Both the position numbers and the translations under genes were made by a program. From the NCBI RefSeq assembly GCF_029953635.1, contig NZ_CP124543.1:6294367-6358366 (forward strand): a stretch of 64,000 nucleotides of DNA, in the 5' to 3' direction. The notes below the pieces were generated by a model. The model saw only the letters and a program-made list of their open reading frames with translations. It was not told where the DNA came from and ran no database searches. Numbering within the stretch: position 1 is the stretch's first letter; the number at the start of each line of letters is the position of its first letter. Positions 26,030 to 34,162 of the stretch are shown piece after piece. Origin of the DNA: Halotia branconii CENA392. GTDB lineage: Bacteria > Cyanobacteriota > Cyanobacteriia > Cyanobacteriales > Nostocaceae.

Positions 26030-27214
26030 CTACCTATCCACAGATCCCATAATCACATCAACACTGCCAAGAATCACTACAATATCTGCAACCTTCATCC
26101 CTCGCAGTAACTCAGGGATAATCTGGAGGTTGTTAAAATCCGCCGGGCGAATTTTCCACCGCCAAGGAAAGACGTTATCATCACCAACTAGATAAATTCC
26201 TAGTTCACCTTTACCGCTTTCAATACGAGAGTAGATTTCACCTTTGGGCATCTTAAAGGTAGGAGAAACTTTCTTACCAATGTATTGATAATCAAATCCA
26301 TCCCACTCTGATTTTTTCCCAGCAGCTAGACGCTTGGCTTCTAGGTTTTCGTAAGGGCCTCCAGGCAGTCCTTTGATAGCTTGGCGAATAATCTTGACAG
26401 ATTCGCGCATTTCCCGCATCCGCACCACATAACGGGCAAAACAATCACCGGCGGTTTCCCAATGCACGTCCCAGTCAAAGTCGTCGTAGCATTCATAATG
26501 GTCTACTTTCCGTAGATCCCATTTCACCCCAGAAGCGCGTAACATTGGCCCAGACAAGCCCCAGTTAATCGCTTGTTCGCGGGTAATAGTGCCAATTCCT
26601 TCAATACGCCGCCGGAAAATTGGGTTATTAGTAACTAAGCGTTCGTATTCATCAATTTTAGGCAATAAGTAATCACAAAAATCTAAACACTTATCTACCC
26701 AACCATAAGGTAAATCAGCAGCTACACCACCAACGCGGAAATAGTTGTTATTTACCATCCGGTAGCCTGTGGCGGCTTCCCATAAATCGTAAATCATCTC
26801 CCGTTCCCGGAACTGGTAGAAAAAGGGAGTTTGAGCGCCCACGTCAGCCAGGAATGGGCCAAACCACAGTAAGTGATTCGCGATTCGATTTAATTCCAGC
26901 ATAATCACGCGGATGTAGCTGGCACGTTTAGGAACAGCAACACCTGCTAACTTTTCTGGGGCGTTGACAGTAACGGCTTCGTTAAACATTCCCGCTGCAT
27001 AGTCCCAGCGACTAACGTAGGGAACATACATAACATTAGTACGATTCTCGGCAATTTTTTCCATTCCCCGATGGAGATAGCCGATAACTGGTTCACAGTC
27101 AACGACATCCTCGCCATCCAAGGTGACAATTAGCCGCAGAACCCCGTGCATTGAGGGATGGTGTGGCCCCATATTTAGCACCATTGGCTCAGTGCGGGTT
27201 TCTAGTCTGGTCAT
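26030..27214 (-). CDS. ndhH: NAD(P)H-quinone oxidoreductase subunit H (NdhH)
   Basis: 394 residues, the standard length. MVLNMGPHHPSMHGVLRL is the family signature, with LHRGMEKIAENR, PYVSRWDYA and RIESGKGELGIYLV also present. The C-terminus ends RGMKVADIVVILGSVDVIMGSVDR, again typical. NdhH is the 49-kDa-like subunit of NDH-1, at the quinone pocket of the peripheral arm on the cytoplasmic side of the thylakoid membrane. It is encoded alone here, as is usual in cyanobacteria. Confidence 0.98.
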   Translation of the reverse strand: MTRLETRTEPMVLNMGPHHPSMHGVLRLIVTLDGEDVVDCEPVIGYLHRGMEKIAENRTNVMYVPYVSRWDYAAGMFNEAVTVNAPEKLAGVAVPKRASYIRVIMLELNRIANHLLWFGPFLADVGAQTPFFYQFREREMIYDLWEAATGYRMVNNNYFRVGGVAADLPYGWVDKCLDFCDYLLPKIDEYERLVTNNPIFRRRIEGIGTITREQAINWGLSGPMLRASGVKWDLRKVDHYECYDDFDWDVHWETAGDCFARYVVRMREMRESVKIIRQAIKGLPGGPYENLEAKRLAAGKKSEWDGFDYQYIGKKVSPTFKMPKGEIYSRIESGKGELGIYLVGDDNVFPWRWKIRPADFNNLQIIPELLRGMKVADIVVILGSVDVIMGSVDR

Positions 27215-27450
27215 AGATTTTGTGTTCTCCCGTTGTGTTCGTGTAGCGTGCCGAAGGCAAATTTTGAATTGAACCGCTAAGATGCCAACTAGAATGTTTT
27301 AGTTTGTTGCACTTCTTCAACTATTATATGGAAGCTCGATATCCACTTAATTAAGGCATCAGATTTTTTTCACTTCATCATCCTGCAACTAAAGACATAA
27401 AAAAAGAATACATAATTAAAGTTCATCTGTGGTTTTTTGCCTTAAGTCTC

Positions 27451-28383
27451 ATGAATCGTCAGCTAGCTATTGAAGAACCGACATTTTCTCATCTACCAGT
27501 GTTACCGCAGGAAGTTATTGCAGGTCTTGCGGTATCTCCAGGAGGTCATTATTTGGATACGACTGTAGGTGGTGGAGGTCACAGTCGTTTGATTTTAGCA
27601 GTTGCACCAGATGTACAAGTGACGGCGATTGACCAAGATGAGGATGCTTTAGCAGCAGCGAAGAAAGAATTAGCTGAGTTTGGCGATCGCGTACAATTTA
27701 TCTATAGCAATTTTGCTGAGTATCAGTTTCCTCCTAACACTTTCGATGGTATTTTAGCTGATTTGGGGGTAAGTTCTTACCATTTAGACCAAGCAGAACG
27801 GGGTTTTAGCTTTCGCCAAACTGCAAATTTAGATATGCGAATGGATCGGGGGCGATCGCTAACTGCCGCTGATGTGATTAATAATTGGGATGAAGCAGAA
27901 TTAGCTGATATTTTCTTTAAATATGGTGAGGAGAGATTATCACGGCGGATTGCTAGACGGATTGTCGAACGACGACCGTTGCACACGACTACAGAATTGG
28001 CTGAGGTGATTGCTTCTTCAGTTCCCCCAAAATACCGCTATGGCAGGATTCACCCCGCTACCCGTGTTTTTCAAGCTTTGCGAATTGTCGTTAACGACGA
28101 GTTAAAATCTCTAGAAACCTTTTTAGATCAAGCACCAAACGCTCTTATTGCTGGTGGTCGAATTGCGATTATCAGTTTTCATAGTCTAGAAGACCGACCA
28201 GTGAAGCATGGTTTAAGAAATTCACCTTTATTAAAAGTATTGACAAAAAAACCAATTATTGCTCAAGAAGAGGAAATTAGTAAGAATCCGCGATCGCGCT
28301 CTGCCAAACTCAGAATAGCAGAGAGAAAGCAAGACAATGTATTATCGAACTTTGATATACCTTCAAATTTGACATTTAAATGA
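27451..28383 (+). CDS. rsmH: 16S rRNA (cytosine-1402 N4)-methyltransferase RsmH
   Basis: 310 residues. FSHLPVLPQEVIAGL, TVGGGGHSRLIL (SAM site), AIDQDEDAL, FDGILADLGVSSYHLDQAERGFSFR and MDMRMDRGR-type motifs are all present. The C-terminus with EDRPVKHGLR and PRSRSAKLRIAERK matches the family. RsmH methylates C1402 in the P site of 16S rRNA. Its last 121 bp overlap the 3' end of the convergent gene at 28263-28889. Confidence 0.97.
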   Translation: MNRQLAIEEPTFSHLPVLPQEVIAGLAVSPGGHYLDTTVGGGGHSRLILAVAPDVQVTAIDQDEDALAAAKKELAEFGDRVQFIYSNFAEYQFPPNTFDGILADLGVSSYHLDQAERGFSFRQTANLDMRMDRGRSLTAADVINNWDEAELADIFFKYGEERLSRRIARRIVERRPLHTTTELAEVIASSVPPKYRYGRIHPATRVFQALRIVVNDELKSLETFLDQAPNALIAGGRIAIISFHSLEDRPVKHGLRNSPLLKVLTKKPIIAQEEEISKNPRSRSAKLRIAERKQDNVLSNFDIPSNLTFK

Positions 28384-28889
28384 TGAGCTTTGATGAGTGA
28401 TTCGCTACCTTTACGCCTATCTTTAGCCAAGCTATTTTCAATAGTTAAGCGTTGGGAGGTAAAACTATAAGGTTGGTTAAAAGGATAGTTAAATGGTAAA
28501 GATGGCTGATTATTAAAATCAGACAATGGACTACAAATATTTTTCAAACCATCTTGAGTTTGATTTTGTTCACAAGCATTATCAAGTTGTTTTCTTAATT
28601 CATCTCTAATGGCTTGAATTTTAGAATAAAAGTCCGTTTCTGAAGTAAAATTGACAGTTGCAGCTTTAACACCTAATTCTTTATTTAAAGCATTGAGTTG
28701 TTGCTGGGTTGCATTCATAGCAGTTTCATATGCAATTTCATAAACAGCTATGCGGAGTTTATTTTTCTCGTCCGATAACTTAAAAATTTTATTTTCCTGA
28801 AGTAATTGTAAAACTTTATCAAGCAACGGAATGTAATCTAGTTGTGGTAAGGGATTTGAACTTTCCTTAACAGTATGTTTTGATGCCAT
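28263..28889 (-). CDS. Hypothetical protein convergently overlapping rsmH
   Basis: 208 residues. The N-terminal ~110 residues are helical and protein-like (YIPLLDKVLQLLQENKIF, KLRIAVYEIAYETAMNATQQQLNAL, DFYSKIQAIRDELRKQL). The last ~40 residues are antisense to the end of rsmH, which is unusual for both genes. The upstream half is likely real; the C-terminal extension may reflect loss of an earlier stop codon. No known domain is visible. Transcribed towards rsmH and divergent from the MFS gene. Confidence 0.6.
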   Translation of the reverse strand: MASKHTVKESSNPLPQLDYIPLLDKVLQLLQENKIFKLSDEKNKLRIAVYEIAYETAMNATQQQLNALNKELGVKAATVNFTSETDFYSKIQAIRDELRKQLDNACEQNQTQDGLKNICSPLSDFNNQPSLPFNYPFNQPYSFTSQRLTIENSLAKDRRKGSESLIKAHHLNVKFEGISKFDNTLSCFLSAILSLAERDRGFLLISSS

Positions 28890-29209
28890 TGTGCAATCTG
28901 TTTTTAGGGTAAATGTTTCGATTCATACTTATCCGGTGACTTATAGTACATACGTACACAAATAATCAATTATAAAAAATTTACAAACTATATTAAATAG
29001 CTAGTGGCAGGTTGATTAAAAGTGTAGATAGGGTATGCAACCGTTACAAACTGAAGTCCTCTGCTATCAAGTCCTAACAGTCATAAAACATATCTACCGC
29101 CACAATTAAAAATTCATCTCCCGAAATAGCTGGGTTTTTTTGGAATATCGAACAGTTTATTTTTAAATTAAAGAGAGACTATTTTGATAAACCATACGAA
29201 AAAGTAGCT
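28890..29209. promoter_or_regulatory. 320-bp divergent promoter region
   Basis: It lies between the hypothetical gene (leftward) and the MFS gene (rightward). It is A/T-rich, with no ORF or RNA gene seen. The CCCGAAATAGCTGGGTTTTTTT segment near 29118 has a weak 3-bp stem only. Confidence 0.4.
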
Positions 29210-30643
29210 ATGGCAAGCGGTGATGTATTTGAACCCCAAACAAAATCCCTATCTGTGCCAAGAGTAAACCTGCCGACTATGTTTCGGCTGGGTTTGTTTC
29301 AAATGGGGTTGAGCATGATGTCCATTTTGACTCTGGGGGTACTCAACAGAGTCATGATTCAAGAAATAGCAATTCCAGCGACACTGGTAGCATTAGTGCT
29401 AGCACTGCCTTTGTTTGTTGCACCTTCTCGGATTTGGTTTGGTCAAATTTCCGATGCCAAGCCATTGTGGGGATACCACCGCACGGCTTATGTGTGGGTG
29501 GGTGCGGCTATATTTGCGATCGCTGCATTTTTAGCTGTACAAGTAATGTGGCAGTTAAATTTAGCCGCCAGTAGTACAAACGGCTGGGTATGGACAACCC
29601 AAACTATTGGTTGGATAGCTGTTCTAGGTCTGATGTTTGCTGTATATGGTCTGGCAATTTGTGCTAGTGGTACAGCTTTTGCGGCGTTGTTGGTGGATAT
29701 ATCTGAAGAAGATAACCGTTCTCAAGTAGTTGGTGTTGTTTGGTCAATGCTGATGGTGGGGATTATTATTGGAGCGATTATCAGTTCTAGCTTGCTCAAG
29801 CAATTAACTCCAGAAGCAACTGTAGAAACCTTACAGGCAGCCGTCAATAAGCTATTTATAATTGTGCCAGCAATTGTATTTGGATTGGCGATCGCAGCAA
29901 CTTTTGGCGTAGAAAAAAAGTATTCTCACTATTCTAGTCGTTCTACACTGGTAAACCGGGAAGACAGCATCACTCTAGGTAATGCTTGGAAAATCTTGAC
30001 AGCGAGTCCGCAAACTGGATTGTTTTTTACCTTTTTAGTGGTAATGACACTCTGCTTGTTTATACAAGACCCGGTTTTAGAACCTTATGCAGGTCAGGTG
30101 TTTGGTATGCCTTTGGCGGAAAGTACCAAACTAAATGTTTTTTATGGCATAGGTCTACTTATTGCCTACGGTGTTACTGGCTTTTTGATTGTGCCGCGTT
30201 TGGGCAAGCGTAGAACTACACGCTTAGGCTGTATGTTAGTTGCATTCTGTGCATTATTACTCGGTATATCAGGATTCACAGCTAATGCAGCTTTCCTCAA
30301 ACTGAGTTTAGTTTTGTTTGGTTTAGCTACAGGTTTTTTAACGACTGGAGCAATTAGCTTGATGCTAGATCTCACCGCCGCAGAAGCCGCAGGTACATTT
30401 ATCGGCGCGTGGGGATTAGCACAGTCGATTTCTAGAGGTATCGCAGTAGTTATAGGCGGTACAGTCCTAGATATCGGGCGCAGAGTGTTACCTAACTTAG
30501 AATTAGCTTATGGATTGGTATTTGCCTTAGAAGCTGTGGGGATGGTGGTATCGATTTGGTTCCTCAACCGAGTGAATGTCACCGAATTTCAAACAAATAC
30601 CAAACAGGCGATCGCTTCGGTTTTAGAAAGCGATTTGGATTAG
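29210..30643 (+). CDS. BCH-family (PucC-like) MFS transporter
   Basis: 477 residues with about 12 membrane spans. MFRLGLFQMGLSMMSILTLGVLNRVMI at the N-terminus and WFGQISDAKPLWGYHRTAYVWVG are typical of the PucC/LhaA family of chlorophyll- or pigment-linked transporters. LYFG-like and GTFIGAWGLAQSISRG motifs agree. Such proteins act in pigment or light-harvesting assembly; in cyanobacteria the role is poorly defined. The 3' end (codons NRVNVTEFQTNTKQAIASVLESDLD) recurs twice downstream in noncoding context at 32634 and 33093. Confidence 0.9.
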   Translation: MASGDVFEPQTKSLSVPRVNLPTMFRLGLFQMGLSMMSILTLGVLNRVMIQEIAIPATLVALVLALPLFVAPSRIWFGQISDAKPLWGYHRTAYVWVGAAIFAIAAFLAVQVMWQLNLAASSTNGWVWTTQTIGWIAVLGLMFAVYGLAICASGTAFAALLVDISEEDNRSQVVGVVWSMLMVGIIIGAIISSSLLKQLTPEATVETLQAAVNKLFIIVPAIVFGLAIAATFGVEKKYSHYSSRSTLVNREDSITLGNAWKILTASPQTGLFFTFLVVMTLCLFIQDPVLEPYAGQVFGMPLAESTKLNVFYGIGLLIAYGVTGFLIVPRLGKRRTTRLGCMLVAFCALLLGISGFTANAAFLKLSLVLFGLATGFLTTGAISLMLDLTAAEAAGTFIGAWGLAQSISRGIAVVIGGTVLDIGRRVLPNLELAYGLVFALEAVGMVVSIWFLNRVNVTEFQTNTKQAIASVLESDLD

Positions 30644-30741
30644 ACCTGTCTTAAAATCCTAAATCATTTGTGAGAAAATACCACACTCATTGGACTTGCT
30701 AAGCATAGTACTAAGTGCTACACAATTACTGCTAATAGTAT

Positions 30742-30767
30742 AAGGATGCTAACAACATCCTTTTTTC
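30742..30767 (+). terminator. Terminator downstream of the MFS gene
   Basis: AAGGATG (30742-30748) and CATCCTT (30756-30762) form a 7-bp stem with a 7-nt loop, followed by TTTTTC. It lies about 100 bp past the MFS stop; it could serve either that gene or the HicA remnant on the other strand. Confidence 0.65.
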
Positions 30768-30792
30768 AACAAAGCCAACATTATTAACAAAC

Positions 30793-30921
30793 TCAAAAAT
30801 GCTTATCTAAACCAGCTTGTTTCAATACTCCATTTGCAGTATGACGTGATTTTATTTTACTATCAACTACAAAGTTGTTATCTTTAATTGGGCTGTACCA
30901 AATTTCATGATCTCCTTTACC
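30793..30921 (-). pseudogene. C-terminal fragment of a HicA-type mRNA interferase toxin
   Basis: The minus frame encodes GKGDHEIWYSP..NNFVVDSKIKSRHTANGVLKQAGLDKHF and a stop at 30793. GDHEIWYSP, SRHTANGVLKQAGL match the C-terminal half of HicA toxins (a small dsRBD-like mRNA interferase). The N-terminal half is missing: the frame begins at the edge of the inverted-repeat element at 30924. No hicB partner is visible. This is a decay product. Confidence 0.7.
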
Positions 30922-30923
30922 TT

Positions 30924-31082
30924 GGGTGCATCCCAGTTTTTATTTGACAACAATAGAATAAGTGTCATTGCGAGGAGGAACGACGAAGCAATCGCATTGA
31001 CTTGTTTTTAGTCAGAGATTTTGCGATTGCTTCACTCCACTTCGTTACGTTCGCAATGACGTTCAAAAAAGTGGGATGCTCC
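30924..31082. mobile_element. 159-bp inverted-repeat element next to a transposase remnant
   Basis: GGGTGCATCCCAGTTTTT (30924-30941) matches the complement of AAAAAGTGGGATGCTCCC (31065-31082) at 16 of 18 positions. The interior holds the imperfect palindrome 30964-31060. The right terminus recurs as AAAAACTGAGATGCTCCC at 31287-31304, so the small element and the transposase fragment share ends. Confidence 0.6.
30964..31060. repeat. Imperfect palindrome of the GTCATTGCGAGG type
   Basis: GTCATTGCGAGGAGGAACGA at 30964 faces ...TTCGTTACGTTCGCAATGAC ending at 31060, with ACGAAGCAATCGCA near the centre. This is a common fold-back sequence in bacterial genomes. Confidence 0.65.
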
Positions 31083-31083
31083 C

Positions 31084-31278
31084 CATCGCAATCGCATTAT
31101 TAACTACGAATATTATCAAGCTGAAGAAATTTGTTCGATTGGTTCTGGTTCAGTTGAATCTGCCGTTAAACAGGTTGACCGCCGAACGAAAATTTCCCGG
31201 GCACAATGGAAACGAGAAAATGTGCCTCAAGTCCTCGCCCATCGCTGTGCCTACCTCAATGGATTATTGTCGGTTTGA
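31084..31278 (+). pseudogene. C-terminal remnant of an ISKra4-like transposase
   Basis: The frame reads ...YYQAEEICSIGSGSVESAVKQVDRRTKISRAQWKRENVPQVLAHRCAYLNGLLSV and stops at 31278. SIGSGSVESAVKQ and LAHRCAYLNGL fit the last third of ISKra4-family transposases. It lacks a start and most of the domain. The element end at 31287-31304 follows. Confidence 0.65.
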
Positions 31279-31284
31279 GCCACT

Positions 31285-31746
31285 TCAAAAACTGAGATGC
31301 TCCCTTCGGAATTTAGGCTCAATAATTTTGCGAATTTCTGTTTCCCAGCTATCTTTAACTTCTTTGGGAAGTTGACGATTTTGGAGTATTTCTATATGAG
31401 ATTTTAATTTTTTATAAATTTCTGTCTTGAATTGATCAGGAATTTCATCATCAATAGTCAGTAGATTTTTAAGAACAGTATCTGTATTAGAGTCAATAAA
31501 AAGAACATATTTTTCAAATTCATCTTCCTTCCCGTCAGCAATAAAACGCTCTTTTAATTCGTCAATTGGCAACTTTTTCTTGAGGTTTGTAATAAATAAT
31601 ATTTTTATATTTTGAGCAGCAAATTCCTCGTAATTAGAATAGATAAAATTGAGGACAGTATATGTTTTACCAGAACCAGTCGGCCTACTGAGGAGAAGCA
31701 GCCCAGGATTAATTTGTTTACAGTATTCGTTTAATATTTGTTCCAT
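31285..31746 (-). pseudogene. Helicase-type ATPase truncated by a transposon end
   Basis: 153 residues with Walker A in SRPTGSGKTYTVLNF (residues ~20-34) and IKILFITNLKKKLP, as in the N-terminal motor region of DEAD/DEAH-type or type III restriction helicases. The family's DExx box and the second RecA lobe are missing. The last residues (EHLSF and stop) are encoded by the transposon terminal repeat at 31287-31304, so the stop codon comes from the element. The coding part proper is 31305-31746. Confidence 0.75.
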
Positions 31747-31956
31747 ATCCCTGATAATTTTAGTAAAGTTTGAGATGCTTGGATATCAATGATACATCTA
31801 TATGGCGTTCGCCAACGATGACACCAGTCTTAGCAGTAAAAGCAGAAGTAAGCAACTATCTCAGTTAACTCCTATCAATGCCCATGTAACATTTTGGCGC
31901 GCTACTTGCTCTACAATGAAGTGAAGAACTTAGCAGTTTAAACAGGGGATTTTTTT

Positions 31957-32229
31957 ATGTCCCACCCTACGCTTAGTAGCCAAGAAGTCGCCCGACGTGG
32001 AAAGGAACTCTATCAAAGAAGTATCCGTGCCAAAGTTGAGACGCAAGAGAACATCGGCAAAATTATCTCGATTAATGTTGAAACTGGAGATTACGAAATC
32101 GGTGATGATTTAGTCGAAACAAGTCTTCGATTACGATCTAAACAACCCGATGCAGCACTTTGGGGAGAAAGAATTGGTTTTGATGCCGTTTATGCAGTTG
32201 GTGGTACATTGCTCAGGACGGCACAGTGA
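31957..32229 (+). CDS. Small protein preceding a retropepsin-like protease
   Basis: 90 residues: MSHPTLSSQEVARRGKELYQ, IRAKVETQENIGKIISINVETGDYEIGDDLVETSLRLR, and FDAVYAVGGTLLR. This is a conserved cyanobacterial small protein without a known domain name. Its stop TGA overlaps the GTG start of the next gene, so the two are translationally coupled. A decayed second copy of its middle part (IGDNLVETNLALASP) sits at 32721-32768. A regulator or partner of the protease is an inference from the arrangement. Confidence 0.75.
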   Translation: MSHPTLSSQEVARRGKELYQRSIRAKVETQENIGKIISINVETGDYEIGDDLVETSLRLRSKQPDAALWGERIGFDAVYAVGGTLLRTAQ

Positions 32230-32594
32230 TACACGGGACTGTAATTGGACTTCAGGCAAGAATGAGTATAATTATTCTTCCCCCAGAACGTTTAGGTGTA
32301 GAAATCGAATGTGTTATTGATACAGGGTTTGAAGGGTTCTTAACCTTGCCGCCTTCTGTCATTGCTAATCTTGGCTTGCCCTACCTCATCAACATCAATG
32401 CAAACCTCGCTAATAATTCCAGCGTGGAAACCGATGTTTATTTGGCAACAGCTGTATGGAATGGTGTGGAGCGTAATATTGCAGCACTAGCAATGGGTCG
32501 TCGTCCACTTATTGGAACTGCGTTGCTTGAAGATTATCACCTAAGTATAGATTTTTGTGAGGGTGGTACGGCTCTGGTAGATGAAATTCTATAA
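32226..32594 (+). CDS. Clan AA (retropepsin-like) aspartic protease
   Basis: 122 residues. ECVIDTGFEGFLTLP holds the D-T-G catalytic motif of retropepsin-like folds, followed by a beta-rich core and GRRPLIGTALLEDYHLSIDF, which matches the usual ILG..LL second half. Length is typical of bacterial single-domain proteases of this type, which must dimerise. Starts with GTG at 32226, overlapping the upstream stop by 4 bp. Substrate unknown; may form a module with the upstream 90-aa protein. Confidence 0.82.
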   Translation: MIHGTVIGLQARMSIIILPPERLGVEIECVIDTGFEGFLTLPPSVIANLGLPYLININANLANNSSVETDVYLATAVWNGVERNIAALAMGRRPLIGTALLEDYHLSIDFCEGGTALVDEIL

Positions 32595-32633
32595 TCTTCG
32601 GCGACAAATGTTTTTTGAGTATTCATTGCTGAC

Positions 32634-32683
32634 ACAAATACCAAACAGGCGATCGCTTCAGTTCTAGAAAATGATTTAGATTA
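32634..32683 (+). repeat. Second copy of the MFS gene 3' end
   Basis: Fifty bases read ACAAATACCAAACAGGCGAT... and encode TNTKQAIASVLENDLD and a stop, like the MFS C-terminus. Only a few positions differ, most of them synonymous. Confidence 0.85.
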
Positions 32684-32720
32684 ATTTTCTTACTAATACT
32701 GGAGTGCGATCGCTCTTTTA

Positions 32721-32768
32721 ATCGGTGATAATTTAGTCGAAACGAATTTAGCTTTAGCAAGCCCGTAA
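32721..32768 (+). pseudogene. Remnant of a second 90-aa partner gene
   Basis: 16 codons (IGDNLVETNLALASP, stop) match IGDDLVETSLRLRS of the gene at 31957-32229. Both ends are missing; it lies between the second tail copy and higA. Confidence 0.6.
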
Positions 32769-33053
32769 ATTTATAGGAGTTATATATTTCCAAGATTCTG
32801 ATTCATTAGTAGCAGACCAAAGATCATACTTCTGTTGGAGGTTAAGCCAAAGTTCAGGAGTGGTTTGCAGGGCAACAGATAAACGAAGTGCCATATCAGG
32901 AGTAATGCTTGCACGTTCGTTAACTATCTCAGACACGGTTTTACGAGATACACCAATAATATCCGCAAAATCTGTAATTGTGATGTTAAGAGGTTCAAGA
33001 TACTGACGCTTGATTAAACCACCGGGATGTCTGGGTTTTCTTTTAGTAATCAT
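32754..33053 (-). CDS. higA: HigA-family antitoxin (XRE helix-turn-helix)
   Basis: 99 residues. HPGGLIKRQYLEPLNITITDFADIIGVSRKTVSEIVNERASITPDMALRLSVAL is the classic HigA helix-turn-helix with the GG..L..EYLEPL N-terminal motif, followed by WLNLQQKYDLW. HigA neutralises the mRNA interferase HigB and represses the operon. The RBS is AGGAG just before ATG. The usual upstream higB is reduced to its last few codons (see 33060-33105), so this antitoxin is now alone. The C-terminal ~15 residues may come from flanking DNA. Confidence 0.85.
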   Translation of the reverse strand: MITKRKPRHPGGLIKRQYLEPLNITITDFADIIGVSRKTVSEIVNERASITPDMALRLSVALQTTPELWLNLQQKYDLWSATNESESWKYITPINLRAC

Positions 33054-33059
33054 TGGATT

Positions 33060-33105
33060 TATCTCCTAGTGATAATCTTCGTAATTTACGTTAACCAAGT
33101 AAACG
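33060..33105 (-). pseudogene. Last codons of a deleted HigB toxin gene
   Basis: The minus strand reads DVYLVNVNYEDYH and TAG, 14 bp upstream of higA. HigB toxins end in a D-Y-H of this kind. The rest of the gene is absent: the sequence changes into the third MFS tail copy (33093-33170). Only the DNA from about 33063 to 33092 is secure as higB. Confidence 0.55.
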
Positions 33106-33170
33106 TCACAGAATTTCAAACAAGTACCAAACAGGCGATCGCTTCGGTTTTAGAAAGCGATTTAGATTAA
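33093..33170 (+). repeat. Third copy of the MFS gene 3' end
   Basis: Encodes NQVNVTEFQTSTKQAIASVLESDLD and TAA in the correct frame, 78 bp, with codon-third-position differences from the true gene end at 30565-30643. It ends just before the inositol-phosphatase gene. Confidence 0.85.
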
Positions 33171-33239
33171 ACTGGAAACTTAACCCAACCCAAATCTACC
33201 TATCTTAGCTCAGGAACGCCTTGGCGCGAGAATTAACCA

Positions 33240-34046
33240 ATGAATGATTTTTGGACAACAATTCTTGATTTTGCTCAAACTACCACTACTAGAGTGGGCA
33301 AACAGCTCATGCAGGATTTTGGAAAGGTACAGGCTTCGCAAAAAGCTGACGGTAGTTTGGTGACGCAGGCAGATAAATGGGCAGATCAGGAAATTCGGGA
33401 TGCGATCGCTACTAGTTTTTCTGGTTATGGAATTTTGAGTGAAGAAAGCGATCAAGTTTTTCCGGGTACAGAGTGGTGTTGGGTAATTGACCCCTTGGAT
33501 GGTACAACCAACTTTACTAGAGGCATTCCAATTTGGTCAATTTCTTTGGGCTTACTGTATCAAGGTACACCCATTTTTGGTTATGTTCATCTCCCACCCC
33601 TAAATCAAACTTTTCACGGTTTTTGGCCAGGTTCATCTAATTTAACAACGCCATTTGGGGCATTTCTCAATCACCATCCCATCCACAGCAGTACTGATAC
33701 CGCCAGTAAAAATCACTTTTTCAATGTCTGCTCTCGGAGTACTGCAATTATTCAACCAAGCTTTCCTTGTAAAATTCGGATGCTGGGCGTTGCTAGTTAT
33801 AATTTTTTAACGGTTGCAACCGGAGCAACACTAGGTGGTATTGAGGCGACACCCAAAGTTTGGGACTTAGCAGGGGCTTGGGTGATTGTTCAGGCAGTCG
33901 GTGGGGTCTGGTCATCACTCAAATCGGAACCATTTCCTTTATTATCAGGAAAAGATTACAGCGATCGCTCCTTTCCCACTTTAGTCGTTAGTCGTCCGGA
34001 ATTGGTTTCAGTATTTACACCGTTTCTCAAAGATTTAAATATTTAA
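33240..34046 (+). CDS. Inositol-monophosphatase family phosphatase
   Basis: 268 residues. Metal-binding motifs GILSEESD (E), WVIDPLDGTTNFTRGIPIWSISLGL (the DPLDGT motif, motif A) and KVWDLAGAWVIVQAVGGVWS (motif B, WD.AG) are all present. The family includes inositol monophosphatase, SuhB, CysQ and histidinol phosphatase-like enzymes; the substrate cannot be chosen from sequence. Magnesium dependent and cytoplasmic. The start ATG at 33240 follows the dispersed MFS tail copy by 70 bp. No operon partner. Confidence 0.9.
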   Translation: MNDFWTTILDFAQTTTTRVGKQLMQDFGKVQASQKADGSLVTQADKWADQEIRDAIATSFSGYGILSEESDQVFPGTEWCWVIDPLDGTTNFTRGIPIWSISLGLLYQGTPIFGYVHLPPLNQTFHGFWPGSSNLTTPFGAFLNHHPIHSSTDTASKNHFFNVCSRSTAIIQPSFPCKIRMLGVASYNFLTVATGATLGGIEATPKVWDLAGAWVIVQAVGGVWSSLKSEPFPLLSGKDYSDRSFPTLVVSRPELVSVFTPFLKDLNI

Positions 34047-34162
34047 CTTGGTTGCTTATTATCTCAAGTAATTGAGCTAGCATATCCGACATTAAACTTA
34101 ATAAATATTCATCAAATATTTAAGTATAAAAAAAGCTTGTTATAATCCTGAATTAAAGGATA

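Noticed and set aside
30924..31082. The fold-back element as the promoter or operator of a TA module
   Set aside because: Its ends match the terminal repeat of the adjacent transposase remnant, so a mobile origin is the better explanation.
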